Under the pieces are notes generated by a model that did not search any database, had not been told where the DNA came from, and was given only the letters and a program-made list of their open reading frames with translations. Positions 32,907 through 42,234 of a stretch of 57,459 bases of DNA are shown piece by piece. Numbering within the stretch: the first letter of the stretch is position 1; each line of letters opens with the position of its first letter. The DNA is from an uncultured Pelagibacteraceae bacterium (GTDB lineage: Bacteria; Pseudomonadota; Alphaproteobacteria; Pelagibacterales; Pelagibacteraceae): NCBI GenBank assembly GCA_902610755.1, contig CACLWW010000007.1, positions 1 through 57,459 of the forward strand, read 5' to 3'. The translations under genes were made by a program, and so were the position numbers.

Positions 32907-33742
32907 TGGAAAATTTAAATATCAATGAAATTTTTTATCTTTTAACTGTTTTAGCTATTGCTGCAGCAGTAGCAGGATTTATGGCTGGTTTACTTGGAGT
33001 AGGTGGGGGCATAATTATGGTTCCCGCTCTTTATTACGCATTTACAGTTTTAGAGTTTGATATTGTAACAAGAATGCATTTAGCTGTTGGTACATCTTTA
33101 GCAATAATAATTCCAACCTCAATTATATCTACTTTAACACACAGAGAACATGATGCAGTAGATTTTAATATGGTAAAATCATTTGGAATTTTTATTTTAA
33201 TTGGAGTTTTTTTTGGAACTTTCTTGGCAGTTAATTTGAAGACTCCTGCACTTGTATTATTTTTTTCTATATTTGCTTTTATGGTTGGACTTTTTTTTAT
33301 TTTTTTGAGAGAAAAATTAGTTGATAACCCAAAACAAATATCAAACTTAATAAAAAATATTTCTGGTATATTGATTGGATTCATTTCTATTCCCTTAGGG
33401 ATTGGAGGTGGATCATTAATGGTTCCTTTCATGAGAACATTTGGTTACGATATTAGGAAATCAATTGGAACAGCTGCAGCAGTAGGTTTCCTTATTGCTG
33501 TTACTGGAACAATTACAATGATCACTGGTGGAAAAATTATTGATAATGTTAATACACCGTTCAGTTTGGGATATATAAATTTACTCGGCTTCATAGTATT
33601 TGTGCCAGTTACCATGATAATGGCTAGGTTAGGTGCAAAAGCAGTCTACAAAATCGATAAAAAAATACTTAGCAAAATATTTGGAACTTTTTTAATTTTG
33701 GTATCAATTAGATCATTTTTAGAATATCTAAGTATCAATTAA
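32906..33742 (+). CDS. TauE/SafE family anion permease, copy 1
   Basis: A 278-aa membrane protein with about eight hydrophobic segments arranged as two repeats, each opening with a glycine-rich motif: GFMAGLLGVGGGIIMVPAL near 24-42 and GFISIPLGIGGGSLMVPF near 155-172. This matches the TauE/SafE sulfite-exporter-like family, whose members move sulfonates, sulfite or other small anions. It overlaps dusA by one base and is followed after 9 bp by a second family member, so the two may act together. Confidence 0.92.
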   Translation: MENLNINEIFYLLTVLAIAAAVAGFMAGLLGVGGGIIMVPALYYAFTVLEFDIVTRMHLAVGTSLAIIIPTSIISTLTHREHDAVDFNMVKSFGIFILIGVFFGTFLAVNLKTPALVLFFSIFAFMVGLFFIFLREKLVDNPKQISNLIKNISGILIGFISIPLGIGGGSLMVPFMRTFGYDIRKSIGTAAAVGFLIAVTGTITMITGGKIIDNVNTPFSLGYINLLGFIVFVPVTMIMARLGAKAVYKIDKKILSKIFGTFLILVSIRSFLEYLSIN

Positions 33743-33751
33743 ATTAAAATT

Positions 33752-34582
33752 GTGGACCAGATTATTTTCAACGAATACATATTTTTCATTTTATTAATGA
33801 TTGCTGCAGCTATTCCTGTTGGTTTTTTTGCAGGACTATTTGGAATTGGTGGTGGATTAATTTCTGTGCCATTTCTTTTCTTTATTTTTGAAACTTTTGG
33901 AATAGATAGAAATTATCTAATGCATCTTACAGTTGGGACTGCATTTACAATAACAATATTAACTTCATTCTCATCAGTATTAGCTCACAAAAAACATGGT
34001 GCTGTTGATTTAAGTATAATAAAAACTTTTGGAACATTTGTTATTTTTGGCGTAATAACTGGGACTATAATTGCTTCTATGATGAATACTAAATCATTAG
34101 TTCTTTTTTTTTCAATCATGGTCTATTTTTTAGGCGCTTATCTACTTCTTGCAAGAAACAAAAATAAAAAAGTTTATCCGTCATTTAATTTGCTGCCTCG
34201 TCTTTCATTTGGATTTATCTCTGGCTTAATTTCAGCTCCAATGGGTATTACTGGCGCTATGATTAATGTACCTGTTTTAAGATACTTTGGTTACTCAATT
34301 AATAGAGCAATAGGGAGCGCTGCAGCCATTGGATTTATAATTTCATTGTTTGGCGCAATTGGTTTTTTCTTGTCAGGCTTATTTAAGAATGTTGATATTC
34401 CCCTCAGCATTGGTTTTGTAAATATCCCTGCCTTTCTAATATTCGTTCCTATTACAACAATAATGGCTAGAATTGGGGCTAATACAGTGCACAAACTTGA
34501 GAGGGCAAAAGTTCAGGTGCTTTTTGGAATTTTTTTATATGTAGTTGCTACAATATTTCTTTATAGATATTTTAATATTTAA
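33752..34582 (+). CDS. TauE/SafE family anion permease, copy 2
   Basis: A 276-aa paralogue of the preceding protein with the same two-repeat layout: GFFAGLFGIGGGLISVPF near 25-42 and GFISGLISAPMGITGAMINVPV near 152-173. The second repeat has lost the GIGGGS signature (GITGAM), so the copies are not equivalent. The start is GTG at 33752, and no closer ATG fits the first helix. It ends 58 bp before the DoxX gene. A tandem arrangement suggests a heteromeric carrier or separated roles. Confidence 0.92.
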   Translation: MDQIIFNEYIFFILLMIAAAIPVGFFAGLFGIGGGLISVPFLFFIFETFGIDRNYLMHLTVGTAFTITILTSFSSVLAHKKHGAVDLSIIKTFGTFVIFGVITGTIIASMMNTKSLVLFFSIMVYFLGAYLLLARNKNKKVYPSFNLLPRLSFGFISGLISAPMGITGAMINVPVLRYFGYSINRAIGSAAAIGFIISLFGAIGFFLSGLFKNVDIPLSIGFVNIPAFLIFVPITTIMARIGANTVHKLERAKVQVLFGIFLYVVATIFLYRYFNI

Positions 34583-34640
34583 TGGTGATAATTCAAAAAC
34601 TTATCTTGAACTTAAATATAAATTATTTAAATTTTAATTA

Positions 34641-35042
34641 ATGGTCTCTAAATTAAAAAACTTTTTACTAAATTTTGAAGCGCTGGCTTCTCTTTTATTA
34701 AGATTTGGTATTGGAATAGCTTTTATCATTCATGGTTATGCTAAATTTCCTTTACCACCAGCAGGTCTAGTCGAATATTTTGGTTTACCTCCAGCACTTG
34801 CATCATTTGTTGCATTAAGTGAACTATTATCTGGAATAATTTTAATTGTGAGTGGTTTTTTGAGAAATCCAATAGGAGATACGCTTACAAGATTTGCAGG
34901 ACTTGTAATTGTAATAATCATGACAAATATATTTATAATTGCTCATCCGGATTGGTTTATCACACAAAAATTATTTACAAGTGAACAAATTTTCCTTTTT
35001 ATTGGTGGTTTTTATTTTTTGATTAAAGGAAATAAAGTTTAA
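34641..35042 (+). CDS. DoxX family membrane protein
   Basis: A 133-aa protein with four hydrophobic helices. LLRFGIGIAFIIHGYAKFPLPPAGLVEYFGLPP near the N-terminus, ALSELLSGIILIVSGF and a C-terminal FLFIGGFYFLIKG match DoxX. Some DoxX proteins are linked to thiosulfate:quinone oxidoreductase or redox stress, but most are uncharacterised. It lies after two TauE/SafE genes, so a sulfur-related role is possible. Its stop is 2 bp from the convergent phosphohexomutase stop. Confidence 0.88.
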   Translation: MVSKLKNFLLNFEALASLLLRFGIGIAFIIHGYAKFPLPPAGLVEYFGLPPALASFVALSELLSGIILIVSGFLRNPIGDTLTRFAGLVIVIIMTNIFIIAHPDWFITQKLFTSEQIFLFIGGFYFLIKGNKV

Positions 35043-35044
35043 AA

Positions 35045-36490
35045 CTATATCTTTTGATCGTACTCACCTATCTTTCCAGTTTCTTGAAGAAGACCATCAA
35101 TAAATCTAAAGATATCTGTTTTAATTTTATCTGATACTGGACTTTCTGTAACGACAACAAGTGATGGTTTGTTTGAAGATGCTCTTACAAGACCCCAAGA
35201 TCCATCAGCAAGAGTAAATCTCACACCATTGACTGTAAGTATGTCAGTTATTTCCTGATTACATATTTTTTGTTTATCAGTCTGAAGTTTTTTTATATTA
35301 GAGATAATTTCATCTATTACTTTATATTTTTCTTCATCTTTACAAAATGGTCCCATAGTCGGGCTTTGAAAAGTTTTTGGCAAATCACCAATTAAAACAT
35401 CCAATTTTTTATTTTGATTATCAATTAAATGACAAATTTGAATTGCAGAATTAATTCCATCATCAAAACCAAATCCTAAAGGTTCGTTAAAAAAAAAGTG
35501 ACCACTTTTTTCAAATCCAGCAATAGCATTATCTTCTTTTACTTTCCTCTTAATATATGAGTGTCCAGTTTTCCAATACAGAGTTTTACAATTATTTTTT
35601 TTGAGAATTTCATCTTCACTAAATAATCCTGTTGATTTTACATCTACAATAAATTTTTTATTGGGATGTAATTCTGAAATATTTCTAGCAATTAACAAAC
35701 CGATTTTATCTGCAAATATTTCATTTCCTTTATTATCTATAACTCCAACCCTATCTCCATCACCGTCAAAGCCAAAACCTACGTCTGCATTGTTTTCTTT
35801 TACACATTTCGAAATTTCATGTAGCATTTTCATATCTTCTGGATTTGGATTATATCTAGGAAAACTATAGTCTAAGTTACAATCAAGCTCTATTACTTCA
35901 CATCCAATATTTCTAAGTATTTCAGGCGCAAATATACCAGCAGTACCATTACCACATGCAGCCACAACTTTTAATTTTTTCTTAATTTTATTTTTTGATA
36001 GTTCATCAATATATACTTTATTAAAATCTTTTACTTTTTCATATTTACCTGAACCTTGTTTAAATGTTTCATTCATTACTATTGATTTAAGTTCTGACAT
36101 TTCCTCTTTGCAATGAGTTAAACCTTTTTCAATTCCCATCTTTATTCCCGTCCAACCATTTTCATTGTGGCTTGCTGTTATCATTGCTACAGCATTTGAT
36201 TTTATTTTAAATTGAGAAAAATAAACTGTAGGTGATAAACATAGACCTATATCTTTTACATTGCAGCCAGTTGATAAAAGTCCTTTTACAAAATTATTTT
36301 TAACTTCTTCGCTATAGGATCTGTAGTCGTTTCCTACAATTACAGTTGGATTCTTTTCAGAGTTAATAACCTGTGTCCCGAATCCTTTTCCTACTGCCTC
36401 GATTCCTTTCGAGTTGATGCTTTTTGGGTATAACCACCTAGCGTCATATTCTCTAAATCCTAACGGGTCGATTTTTTTTTCCACTTCCAT
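35045..36490 (-). CDS. Phosphomannomutase/phosphoglucomutase
   Basis: Alpha-D-phosphohexomutase that interconverts hexose 6- and 1-phosphates for surface sugars. The N-terminal FREYDARWLYP is present. The phosphoserine site reads MITASHNENGWTGIKMG (Ser in ASHN), the metal loop GFGFDGDGDRVGVID, the sugar-binding loop GFEKSGHFFF, and the phosphate-binding end VRASSNKPSLVV. I choose the ATG at 36490 (MEVEKKIDPLG). The frame stays open to an ATG at 36604, but the extra 38 residues do not look like the family and would overlap the NrdR box at 36596. It is divergent from nrdA. Confidence 0.92.
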   Translation of the reverse strand: MEVEKKIDPLGFREYDARWLYPKSINSKGIEAVGKGFGTQVINSEKNPTVIVGNDYRSYSEEVKNNFVKGLLSTGCNVKDIGLCLSPTVYFSQFKIKSNAVAMITASHNENGWTGIKMGIEKGLTHCKEEMSELKSIVMNETFKQGSGKYEKVKDFNKVYIDELSKNKIKKKLKVVAACGNGTAGIFAPEILRNIGCEVIELDCNLDYSFPRYNPNPEDMKMLHEISKCVKENNADVGFGFDGDGDRVGVIDNKGNEIFADKIGLLIARNISELHPNKKFIVDVKSTGLFSEDEILKKNNCKTLYWKTGHSYIKRKVKEDNAIAGFEKSGHFFFNEPLGFGFDDGINSAIQICHLIDNQNKKLDVLIGDLPKTFQSPTMGPFCKDEEKYKVIDEIISNIKKLQTDKQKICNQEITDILTVNGVRFTLADGSWGLVRASSNKPSLVVVTESPVSDKIKTDIFRFIDGLLQETGKIGEYDQKI

Positions 36491-36564
36491 GTTGATATAT
36501 GTACATTTATTTGATTTTTTTATTGAACTATTTTTTATATGTTCTATAAATGTTCTGTTGATTT

Positions 36565-36580
36565 TTAATTTATATAGTGT
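36565..36580 (+). promoter_or_regulatory. NrdR-like box, distal
   Basis: TTAATTTATATAGTGT matches about 12 of 16 positions of the NrdR consensus (acaCwAtATaTwGtgt), with a perfect right half. It lies 31 bp (three helical turns) upstream of a second, better box, the tandem layout typical of NrdR-controlled nrd promoters. Confidence 0.6.
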
Positions 36581-36595
36581 ATTTAAAAAATCTGC

Positions 36596-36611
36596 ACACA
36601 ACATATAGTTG
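36596..36611 (+). promoter_or_regulatory. NrdR-like box, proximal
   Basis: ACACAACATATAGTTG matches about 13 of 16 consensus positions and contains the inverted repeat ACAAC-N5-GTTGT (36598-36612). It sits 35 bp before the nrdA ATG. Paired with the box at 36565 it predicts repression of nrdAB by the dATP/ATP-sensing regulator NrdR. Confidence 0.7.
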
Positions 36612-36645
36612 TTTTATTAATAAATAGTATTAAAAAGGGAGTATA

Positions 36646-38583
36646 ATGAACAAAGTTTTGTCTCAGGCAATAAAGAAAGCTGTCTCTGAATTTAAACCTC
36701 AGGTTGATCAGAAGACTAAGACTAAAGGTCCAGATTTATTCTCTCTAAACAACAATACAGAACTATTTCAAAACTCTAGAGGTATCACAATAAAGATAGA
36801 TAGAAGTAGAGATGAAAATCTCACAGATTTCGGAAAAGCAACACTTAGCGACAGATATTTAGGAGAGAATGAATCTTTTCAAGACTTGTTTGCAAGAGTA
36901 GCAAGTCATTATGCTGATGATAATTTACACGCACAAAGACTATACAATTATATTAGTAATCTTTGGTTCATGCCTGCAACACCAGTTCTGTCTAATGGGG
37001 GAACTACGAGAGGTTTACCAATATCATGTTTCTTAAATGAGGCGAGTGATAGTTTAAATGGTATCTTAGGTCTTTGGAGTGAAAATGTTTGGTTAGCTGC
37101 AAGAGGTGGTGGTATCGGAAGTTACTGGGGCAATCTAAGATCTATTGGTGAAAAAATTGGAAGAGTTGGAAAAACTTCTGGAATAATTCCTTTTATAAAA
37201 GTTATGGACTCTTTAACGATGGCAATCAGTCAAGGTTCGTTAAGAAGAGGATCTGCTGCTTGTTATTTGCCTATTGACCATCCAGAGATTGAAGAATTTA
37301 TTGAAATGAGAAGACCTACAGGGGGAGACCCAAATAGAAAAGCTCTAAACCTGCATCATGGTGTTCTTGTTTCAGATGCTTTCATGAGAGCAGTTGAACT
37401 TGATGAACAATGGGCACTTAAGAGTCCAAAAAATGGATCTGTGCAATCAACTGTTTCAGCTAGAAATTTATGGATAAGATTATTAACTGCAAGAGTTGAA
37501 ACTGGTGAGCCATATATAATTTTTATTGATACAGTTAATAGACAAATACCACAACATCATAAGTTAGCTGGCTTAACAGTTAAGACATCTAATTTGTGTA
37601 GTGAGATTACTCTTCCAACAGGAATTGATAAGGAGGGTAGGGACAGAACTGCTGTTTGTTGTTTATCTTCATTAAATATTGAAAAATATGATGAGTGGAA
37701 AGAAGATGAAAATTTTATCGATGATGTAATGAGATTTTTAGATAATGTTTTAACTGACTTTATTAACAATGCACCAGAAGAATTTAGTGATGCAACATAT
37801 TCAGCTGCAAAAGAACGAAGTGTTGGTTTAGGAGTAATGGGGCTTCACTCATACTATCAGAAAAAAATGATACCTCTCGAGTCAGTAATGAGCAAAGTTT
37901 GGAACAAAAAGATTTTTGAAAATATTCAGAAGAAAGTTGATAAATCCTCAAAAGATTTAGCAGAGGAAAGAGGAGCATGTCCTGATGCAGCTGAATATGG
38001 TTTTAAAGAAAGATTTTCAAATAAAACTGCAATTGCTCCAACTGCTTCAATTTCAATCATTTGTGGGGGTACTTCTCCTGGAGTTGAGCCAATAGCAGCA
38101 AATAGTTATACTCACAAAACACTTTCAGGGTCTTTCAATGTCAGAAATAAATACTTAAGAAAGTTATTGGAAAAACATGATAAAGATACAGATGAAACCT
38201 GGTCAACAATTACGACTAACCAAGGTTCTGTATCACATTTAGATTTTTTAACACAAGAAGAAAAGGATGTTTTCAAAACAGCTTTTGAATTAGATCAAAG
38301 ATGGCTTGTTGATTTAAGTGCGGACAGAACTCCACATATTTCGCAAGCACAATCTATTAACTTATTTTTACCTGCAGACGTTCATAAAAGAGATCTTCAT
38401 CAAATTCATTTCCAAGCTTGGAAAAAGGGTTTGAAGAGTCTTTATTATTGCAGGTCTAAATCAATACAAAGAGCGGAAAATGTTAATGATGCGAAATCAA
38501 CCGACATTACTGCTAATGTTTATAAATCAAAACAACAAGAAACCGACGAAAACAAATACGAGGAGTGTCTATCATGTCAGTAG
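36646..38583 (+). CDS. nrdA: Ribonucleoside-diphosphate reductase alpha subunit (class I), no ATP-cone
   Basis: Catalytic subunit of class I ribonucleotide reductase (645 aa). Active-site residues are visible: first Cys in LPISCFLNEA, Asn-Cys-Glu in TSNLCSEITLP, second redox Cys in AVCCLSSLN, and the C-terminal thioredoxin-reducible pair CLSC at the end. The phosphate-binding PTASISIICGGTSPGVEP is intact. The usual N-terminal ATP-cone of about 90 residues is missing, so dATP cannot switch overall activity through it. GGGAG about 6 bp before the ATG is a good ribosome binding site. The CLSC codons overlap the nrdB start. Confidence 0.95.
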   Translation: MNKVLSQAIKKAVSEFKPQVDQKTKTKGPDLFSLNNNTELFQNSRGITIKIDRSRDENLTDFGKATLSDRYLGENESFQDLFARVASHYADDNLHAQRLYNYISNLWFMPATPVLSNGGTTRGLPISCFLNEASDSLNGILGLWSENVWLAARGGGIGSYWGNLRSIGEKIGRVGKTSGIIPFIKVMDSLTMAISQGSLRRGSAACYLPIDHPEIEEFIEMRRPTGGDPNRKALNLHHGVLVSDAFMRAVELDEQWALKSPKNGSVQSTVSARNLWIRLLTARVETGEPYIIFIDTVNRQIPQHHKLAGLTVKTSNLCSEITLPTGIDKEGRDRTAVCCLSSLNIEKYDEWKEDENFIDDVMRFLDNVLTDFINNAPEEFSDATYSAAKERSVGLGVMGLHSYYQKKMIPLESVMSKVWNKKIFENIQKKVDKSSKDLAEERGACPDAAEYGFKERFSNKTAIAPTASISIICGGTSPGVEPIAANSYTHKTLSGSFNVRNKYLRKLLEKHDKDTDETWSTITTNQGSVSHLDFLTQEEKDVFKTAFELDQRWLVDLSADRTPHISQAQSINLFLPADVHKRDLHQIHFQAWKKGLKSLYYCRSKSIQRAENVNDAKSTDITANVYKSKQQETDENKYEECLSCQ

Positions 38584-39584
38584 TAAAAAAAGAGGAAAAA
38601 GGAAAAATCATTCAACCAAAAAAAATGGGACTGTTAGTAGAAAATCCTGTTTATAAACCATTCAGATATCCGTGGTGTTATGATGCTTGGTTGACGCAAC
38701 AAAGAATACACTGGTTACCAGAAGAAGTGCCATTAGGAGATGATGTTAGAGATTGGCAGAAAAATTTATCAGAACCTGAAAAAAATTTAGTAACACAAAT
38801 ATTTAGATTTTTTACTCAAGCAGATGTTGAAGTTAATAACTGTTATTTAAGACACTACACAACAGTATTTAAACCAACAGAAGTTTTAATGATGATGACG
38901 GCTTTTGCTGCAATGGAAACAGTTCATGTGGCTGCTTATTCACATTTATTAGATACAATAGGAATGCCTGAGTCAGAATATTCGGCTTTCATGAAGTATA
39001 AAGAAATGAAAGATAAGTATGATTACATGCAAGGTTTTAATGTAAACTCAAAAGAGGATATTGCAAAAACAGTTGCTGTATTTAGTGCTTTTACTGAAGG
39101 GTTACAATTATTTGCAAGTTTCGCGATTTTATTAAACTTTCCAAGACACAATAAACTTAAGGGTATGGGACAGATAGTTACTTGGTCTGTAAGAGATGAA
39201 ACTCTTCACTGTAATTCAATGATCAGAATTTTCAAAGAGTTTATAAAAGAAAATCCTGAAATCTGGACACCGAAACTTAAAAAAGAAATTTATGATGCGT
39301 GCAGAACAATTGTAGAGCATGAGGATGCATTTATAGATTTAGCTTTTGAAATGGGACCAATGAAAGGTCTTACAGCTCAGGAAGTTAAAGATTATATTAG
39401 GTTCATAGGAAACAGAAGACTGGTTCAGCTAGGTCTTGAGCCAATTTATGATGTAGAAAAAAATCCGCTTACTTGGCTTGATACTATGTTGAATGCTGTC
39501 GAGCACATGAACTTCTTTGAAGGAAGGGCCACAGAGTATTCAAAAGCGTCTACACAAGGAAATTGGACTGAAGCTTTTTCATAA
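38574..39584 (+). CDS. nrdB: Ribonucleoside-diphosphate reductase beta subunit
   Basis: Radical-generating subunit (336 aa from this start). The diiron and tyrosyl set is complete: Asp in FFTQADVEVNN, Glu-x2-His-x3-Tyr in METVHVAAYSH, Glu in FTEGLQLFA, and Glu-x2-His in RDETLHCNSM. The ligand spacing equals that of Fe-tyrosyl class Ia enzymes. The start is the ATG at 38574 with AGGAG at 38561-38565; the GTG at 38565 overlaps that site and is rejected. It overlaps nrdA by 10 bp, so subunit synthesis is coupled. Confidence 0.95.
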   Translation: MSVVKKEEKGKIIQPKKMGLLVENPVYKPFRYPWCYDAWLTQQRIHWLPEEVPLGDDVRDWQKNLSEPEKNLVTQIFRFFTQADVEVNNCYLRHYTTVFKPTEVLMMMTAFAAMETVHVAAYSHLLDTIGMPESEYSAFMKYKEMKDKYDYMQGFNVNSKEDIAKTVAVFSAFTEGLQLFASFAILLNFPRHNKLKGMGQIVTWSVRDETLHCNSMIRIFKEFIKENPEIWTPKLKKEIYDACRTIVEHEDAFIDLAFEMGPMKGLTAQEVKDYIRFIGNRRLVQLGLEPIYDVEKNPLTWLDTMLNAVEHMNFFEGRATEYSKASTQGNWTEAFS

Positions 39585-39586
39585 AA

Positions 39587-40213
39587 TTGAAATATAAAAA
39601 GTACTTTAGAAAAACAAGCCTTAAACAAAAAAATATTGGGGATCTCTTCTTAGAAGAGATCCAAAAAAGTAATCCTAAATCTTTTTTAGAAATCGGAGTA
39701 TTCCACGGCGTTACAGCTAGAAATGTCTGTGAACTTATGAATAAAAATCATGGATCAGATTTTAGTTATACTGGTATAGATATTTTTGATGAGGGAGATG
39801 AATACAAAAATGAAGTTGTTCCAGTAAAAACTTTTAATAATCCCTTAAAAAATTTTTATTTTAAATATATAAAAAAGCAAAATCCTTATAGCTTGGAAGC
39901 TGTAGAAGACTTACTTTCTAAATTTAAAAAAAATATAACTCTCTTGAAAGGAAACTCAAACGAAGTACTAAAAAATATTGAACTAGAAGAAGTTGATTTT
40001 ATATTTATTGATGGTGGTCATGAATATAATACTGTTAAAAATGATTTAATTCATAGCCATAGACTTTTGAAAAATAATGGAATAATACTGTGTGACGATC
40101 TTAATCTGAGCCAAGCTTTAGGAGTAAGACAAGCAATTAAAGAATTTTCTAATGAAAATAAAATAAAATATGAAATCGTCCATGAACGATTTGCAAAATT
40201 TAATTTTAATTAG
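39587..40213 (+). CDS. Class I SAM-dependent methyltransferase (Methyltransf_24 type)
   Basis: A 208-aa protein with the Rossmann SAM motif SFLEIGVFHGVTARNV near 38-53, acidic YTGIDIFDEGDEY, and FIFIDGGHEYNTVKNDLIHSHRLLKNNGIILCDD in the second half, matching the family 24 methyltransferases often found with sugar or cephalosporin-hydroxylase-like enzymes. The substrate is unknown. The start is TTG at 39587, 2 bp after nrdB; no ATG is available before the SAM motif. The stop abuts the convergent prpC stop with no gap. Confidence 0.82.
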   Translation: MKYKKYFRKTSLKQKNIGDLFLEEIQKSNPKSFLEIGVFHGVTARNVCELMNKNHGSDFSYTGIDIFDEGDEYKNEVVPVKTFNNPLKNFYFKYIKKQNPYSLEAVEDLLSKFKKNITLLKGNSNEVLKNIELEEVDFIFIDGGHEYNTVKNDLIHSHRLLKNNGIILCDDLNLSQALGVRQAIKEFSNENKIKYEIVHERFAKFNFN

Positions 40214-41338
40214 TTATCTTTGATTTATAGGAACAACTTTACGATAGCTACTTCCTTTATAGCTAGCAAGTGGTCTAATTAATTTGTTTGCTGCATGTTG
40301 CTCAAGAATGTGCGCAGACCAGCCAGTTATTCTGGAAATTACAAATATTGGTGTAAAAAAGTCTGTATCAAATCCCATCAAATGATAAGTTGGTCCAGTA
40401 GGATAATCCACATTAGGATGAATATTTTTTCTTTCAATCATCACCTTTTCAACAATGTCATAAATTTTTTCAAATTTTTTGTCTTTTTTGACTTTTGCAA
40501 CTTTAGAAAAATACTCTCTCATAGTGGGAACTCTGGAGTCGCCACTTTTATAAACCCTATGACCAAAACCCATAACAACAGCTTTTTGATCTAAAGCATT
40601 GTTTATCCAATTCAAAGCATTTTCAGGCTTTTTAATTTTATTCATCATATGCATTACTTCTTCATTGGCACCACCGTGTAACGGTCCTTTTAAACTTGCA
40701 ATAGCACCAGTAATTGCACCATGAATATCTGACAAGCTACTAGTGATTGTTCTTGCAGTAAACGTAGAAACATTAAAACTATGTTCAGCATATAATATAA
40801 GAGATACATCAAAAGCTTTTACAATTTCTTTTTCAGGAACTTTTCCAAAACACATATAAAAAAAGTTTTCAGAGAATGACAAATTACTTTTTGGTTTAAT
40901 GATTTTCTTCCCTTTTCTAATTCTATAGAAGGCTGCTAAAGCAACAGGTGTCTTTGCAAAAATTCGCATTACCTTTCTCAAGTTTGCTTCTGGAGAATTA
41001 TCTTTTGTCTCTTTATCTTCTAGCCCCATTATACTTACTGCTGTTCTAGCTACATCCATAGGATGTGATTTTTTCGGAAAATTCTTAATACTTTCTAATA
41101 ATGTTTTTGATAGGTTTCGCTCTTTTCTCTCAACTTTTTCAAAATTTTTTAACTGTTTTTCAGAAGGTAACTCTCCATTTAGAATAAGATATGCAACTTC
41201 TTCAAACTTACATTTTGCACAAAGGTCTTGTGCAGCATATCCCCTATAAGTAAGAGAATTTATTTCTGGCATCACTTTTGAAACTTCAGTTTCATCAACC
41301 ACAATCCCAAGTAACCCTTTTTTTATATCTTCAGTCAT
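40214..41338 (-). CDS. prpC: 2-methylcitrate synthase
   Basis: Citrate-synthase-fold enzyme (374 aa) joining propionyl-CoA and oxaloacetate. Active-site His and Asp elements are GPLHGGANEEVM, GFGHRVYKSGDSRVP and a C-terminal LIRPLASYKG. The short N-terminus GLLGIVVDETEVSKVMPE is characteristic of methylcitrate synthases rather than the TCA enzyme, and the prpD-prpB neighbours support this. It overlaps prpB by one base (TAATG). Some activity with acetyl-CoA is possible. Confidence 0.93.
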   Translation of the reverse strand: MTEDIKKGLLGIVVDETEVSKVMPEINSLTYRGYAAQDLCAKCKFEEVAYLILNGELPSEKQLKNFEKVERKERNLSKTLLESIKNFPKKSHPMDVARTAVSIMGLEDKETKDNSPEANLRKVMRIFAKTPVALAAFYRIRKGKKIIKPKSNLSFSENFFYMCFGKVPEKEIVKAFDVSLILYAEHSFNVSTFTARTITSSLSDIHGAITGAIASLKGPLHGGANEEVMHMMNKIKKPENALNWINNALDQKAVVMGFGHRVYKSGDSRVPTMREYFSKVAKVKKDKKFEKIYDIVEKVMIERKNIHPNVDYPTGPTYHLMGFDTDFFTPIFVISRITGWSAHILEQHAANKLIRPLASYKGSSYRKVVPINQR

Positions 41339-42234
41339 TAATCGTGTCCATCTGTACTAAAATTATATATTTTTTTATCGAGAGCATTGTATTTTTCATA
41401 GTCTACTAAGTCATACAATCTACTTCTAGTTTGCATTTTATCAACAAGGTTTTTTTGGTGACCCTCTTCAAAAATTTTCTTCAAACCCTCCTCCACACTT
41501 TTCATTGCTAATCTTTGAGTTGTAACAGGATAAATAACAATATTATAACCCAAATTTTCCAATTCTTTATAATCTAAAAGATCTGATTTTCCAAATTCTG
41601 TCATGTTTGCAAGTAAATATGAACTAAGACTTTTCCTCACTTTTTCAAATTCACCTTTATCTTTTAATGCTTCAGGGAAAACTATTTCGGCTCCTGCGTC
41701 GATATATGCTTTACATCTGTCAATCATCTTATCTATTCCCTCTACACTTTTTGCATCAGATCTAGCAATTATCTTAAAATTTTTATCTTTACGAGCTTTC
41801 ACACACTCTTCAATTTTTTTTACCATTTTTTTAGCAGAAATAAGTTCTTTGTTATCAAGGTGACCACATCTTTTTCTTTCAACTTGGTCCTCTATGTGTA
41901 CCGCTGTCACACCAAATTTTTCAAAATTTTTAATAGTTTTTTTGCAAGACTTAAATCCCGTATCAATATCTACAATTGTAGGAAGGTTTGTAACTCTTGC
42001 TATTTGTTTTGATCTATTACTTACATCTTCAAGTGTAGTAAGACCTATATCAGGGTAACCAAGGTCATTAGACATAACAGCACCCGAAACATAAACAGCG
42101 TCATAGCCAATTTCTTCAATTACTTTAGCAGTCAAAGGGTTATATGCACCAGGAACTCTTAAAATTTTTCCACTTTTTAATTTATCTACAAAATCTTTTC
42201 TTTTTTCTTTTATCTTTTTCTTAATAAAGTGCAT
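41338..42234 (-). CDS. prpB: 2-methylisocitrate lyase
   Basis: ICL/PEPM-superfamily lyase (298 aa) splitting 2-methylisocitrate to pyruvate and succinate. The catalytic loop KRCGH is in VERKRCGHLDNK, metal-binding Asp residues are in DIDTGFKS, and the conserved VYVSGAVMSNDLGYPDIGLTT is near the N-terminus. Length and motifs fit PrpB rather than isocitrate lyase (about 430 aa or more). It is coupled by one-base overlaps to prpD upstream and prpC downstream. Confidence 0.95.
   Translation of the reverse strand: MHFIKKKIKEKRKDFVDKLKSGKILRVPGAYNPLTAKVIEEIGYDAVYVSGAVMSNDLGYPDIGLTTLEDVSNRSKQIARVTNLPTIVDIDTGFKSCKKTIKNFEKFGVTAVHIEDQVERKRCGHLDNKELISAKKMVKKIEECVKARKDKNFKIIARSDAKSVEGIDKMIDRCKAYIDAGAEIVFPEALKDKGEFEKVRKSLSSYLLANMTEFGKSDLLDYKELENLGYNIVIYPVTTQRLAMKSVEEGLKKIFEEGHQKNLVDKMQTRSRLYDLVDYEKYNALDKKIYNFSTDGHD

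Noticed and set aside
33034..33432. A 132-aa minus-strand frame inside the first TauE/SafE gene
   Set aside because: It mirrors a well-supported membrane protein and has no coherent features of its own.
36491..36604. A 38-residue N-terminal extension of the phosphohexomutase
   Set aside because: The added residues do not resemble the family start, and they overlap the proximal NrdR box in the divergent control region.
38565..38573. GTG start of nrdB three codons upstream
   Set aside because: It overlaps the AGGAG ribosome binding site that is well spaced for the ATG at 38574.
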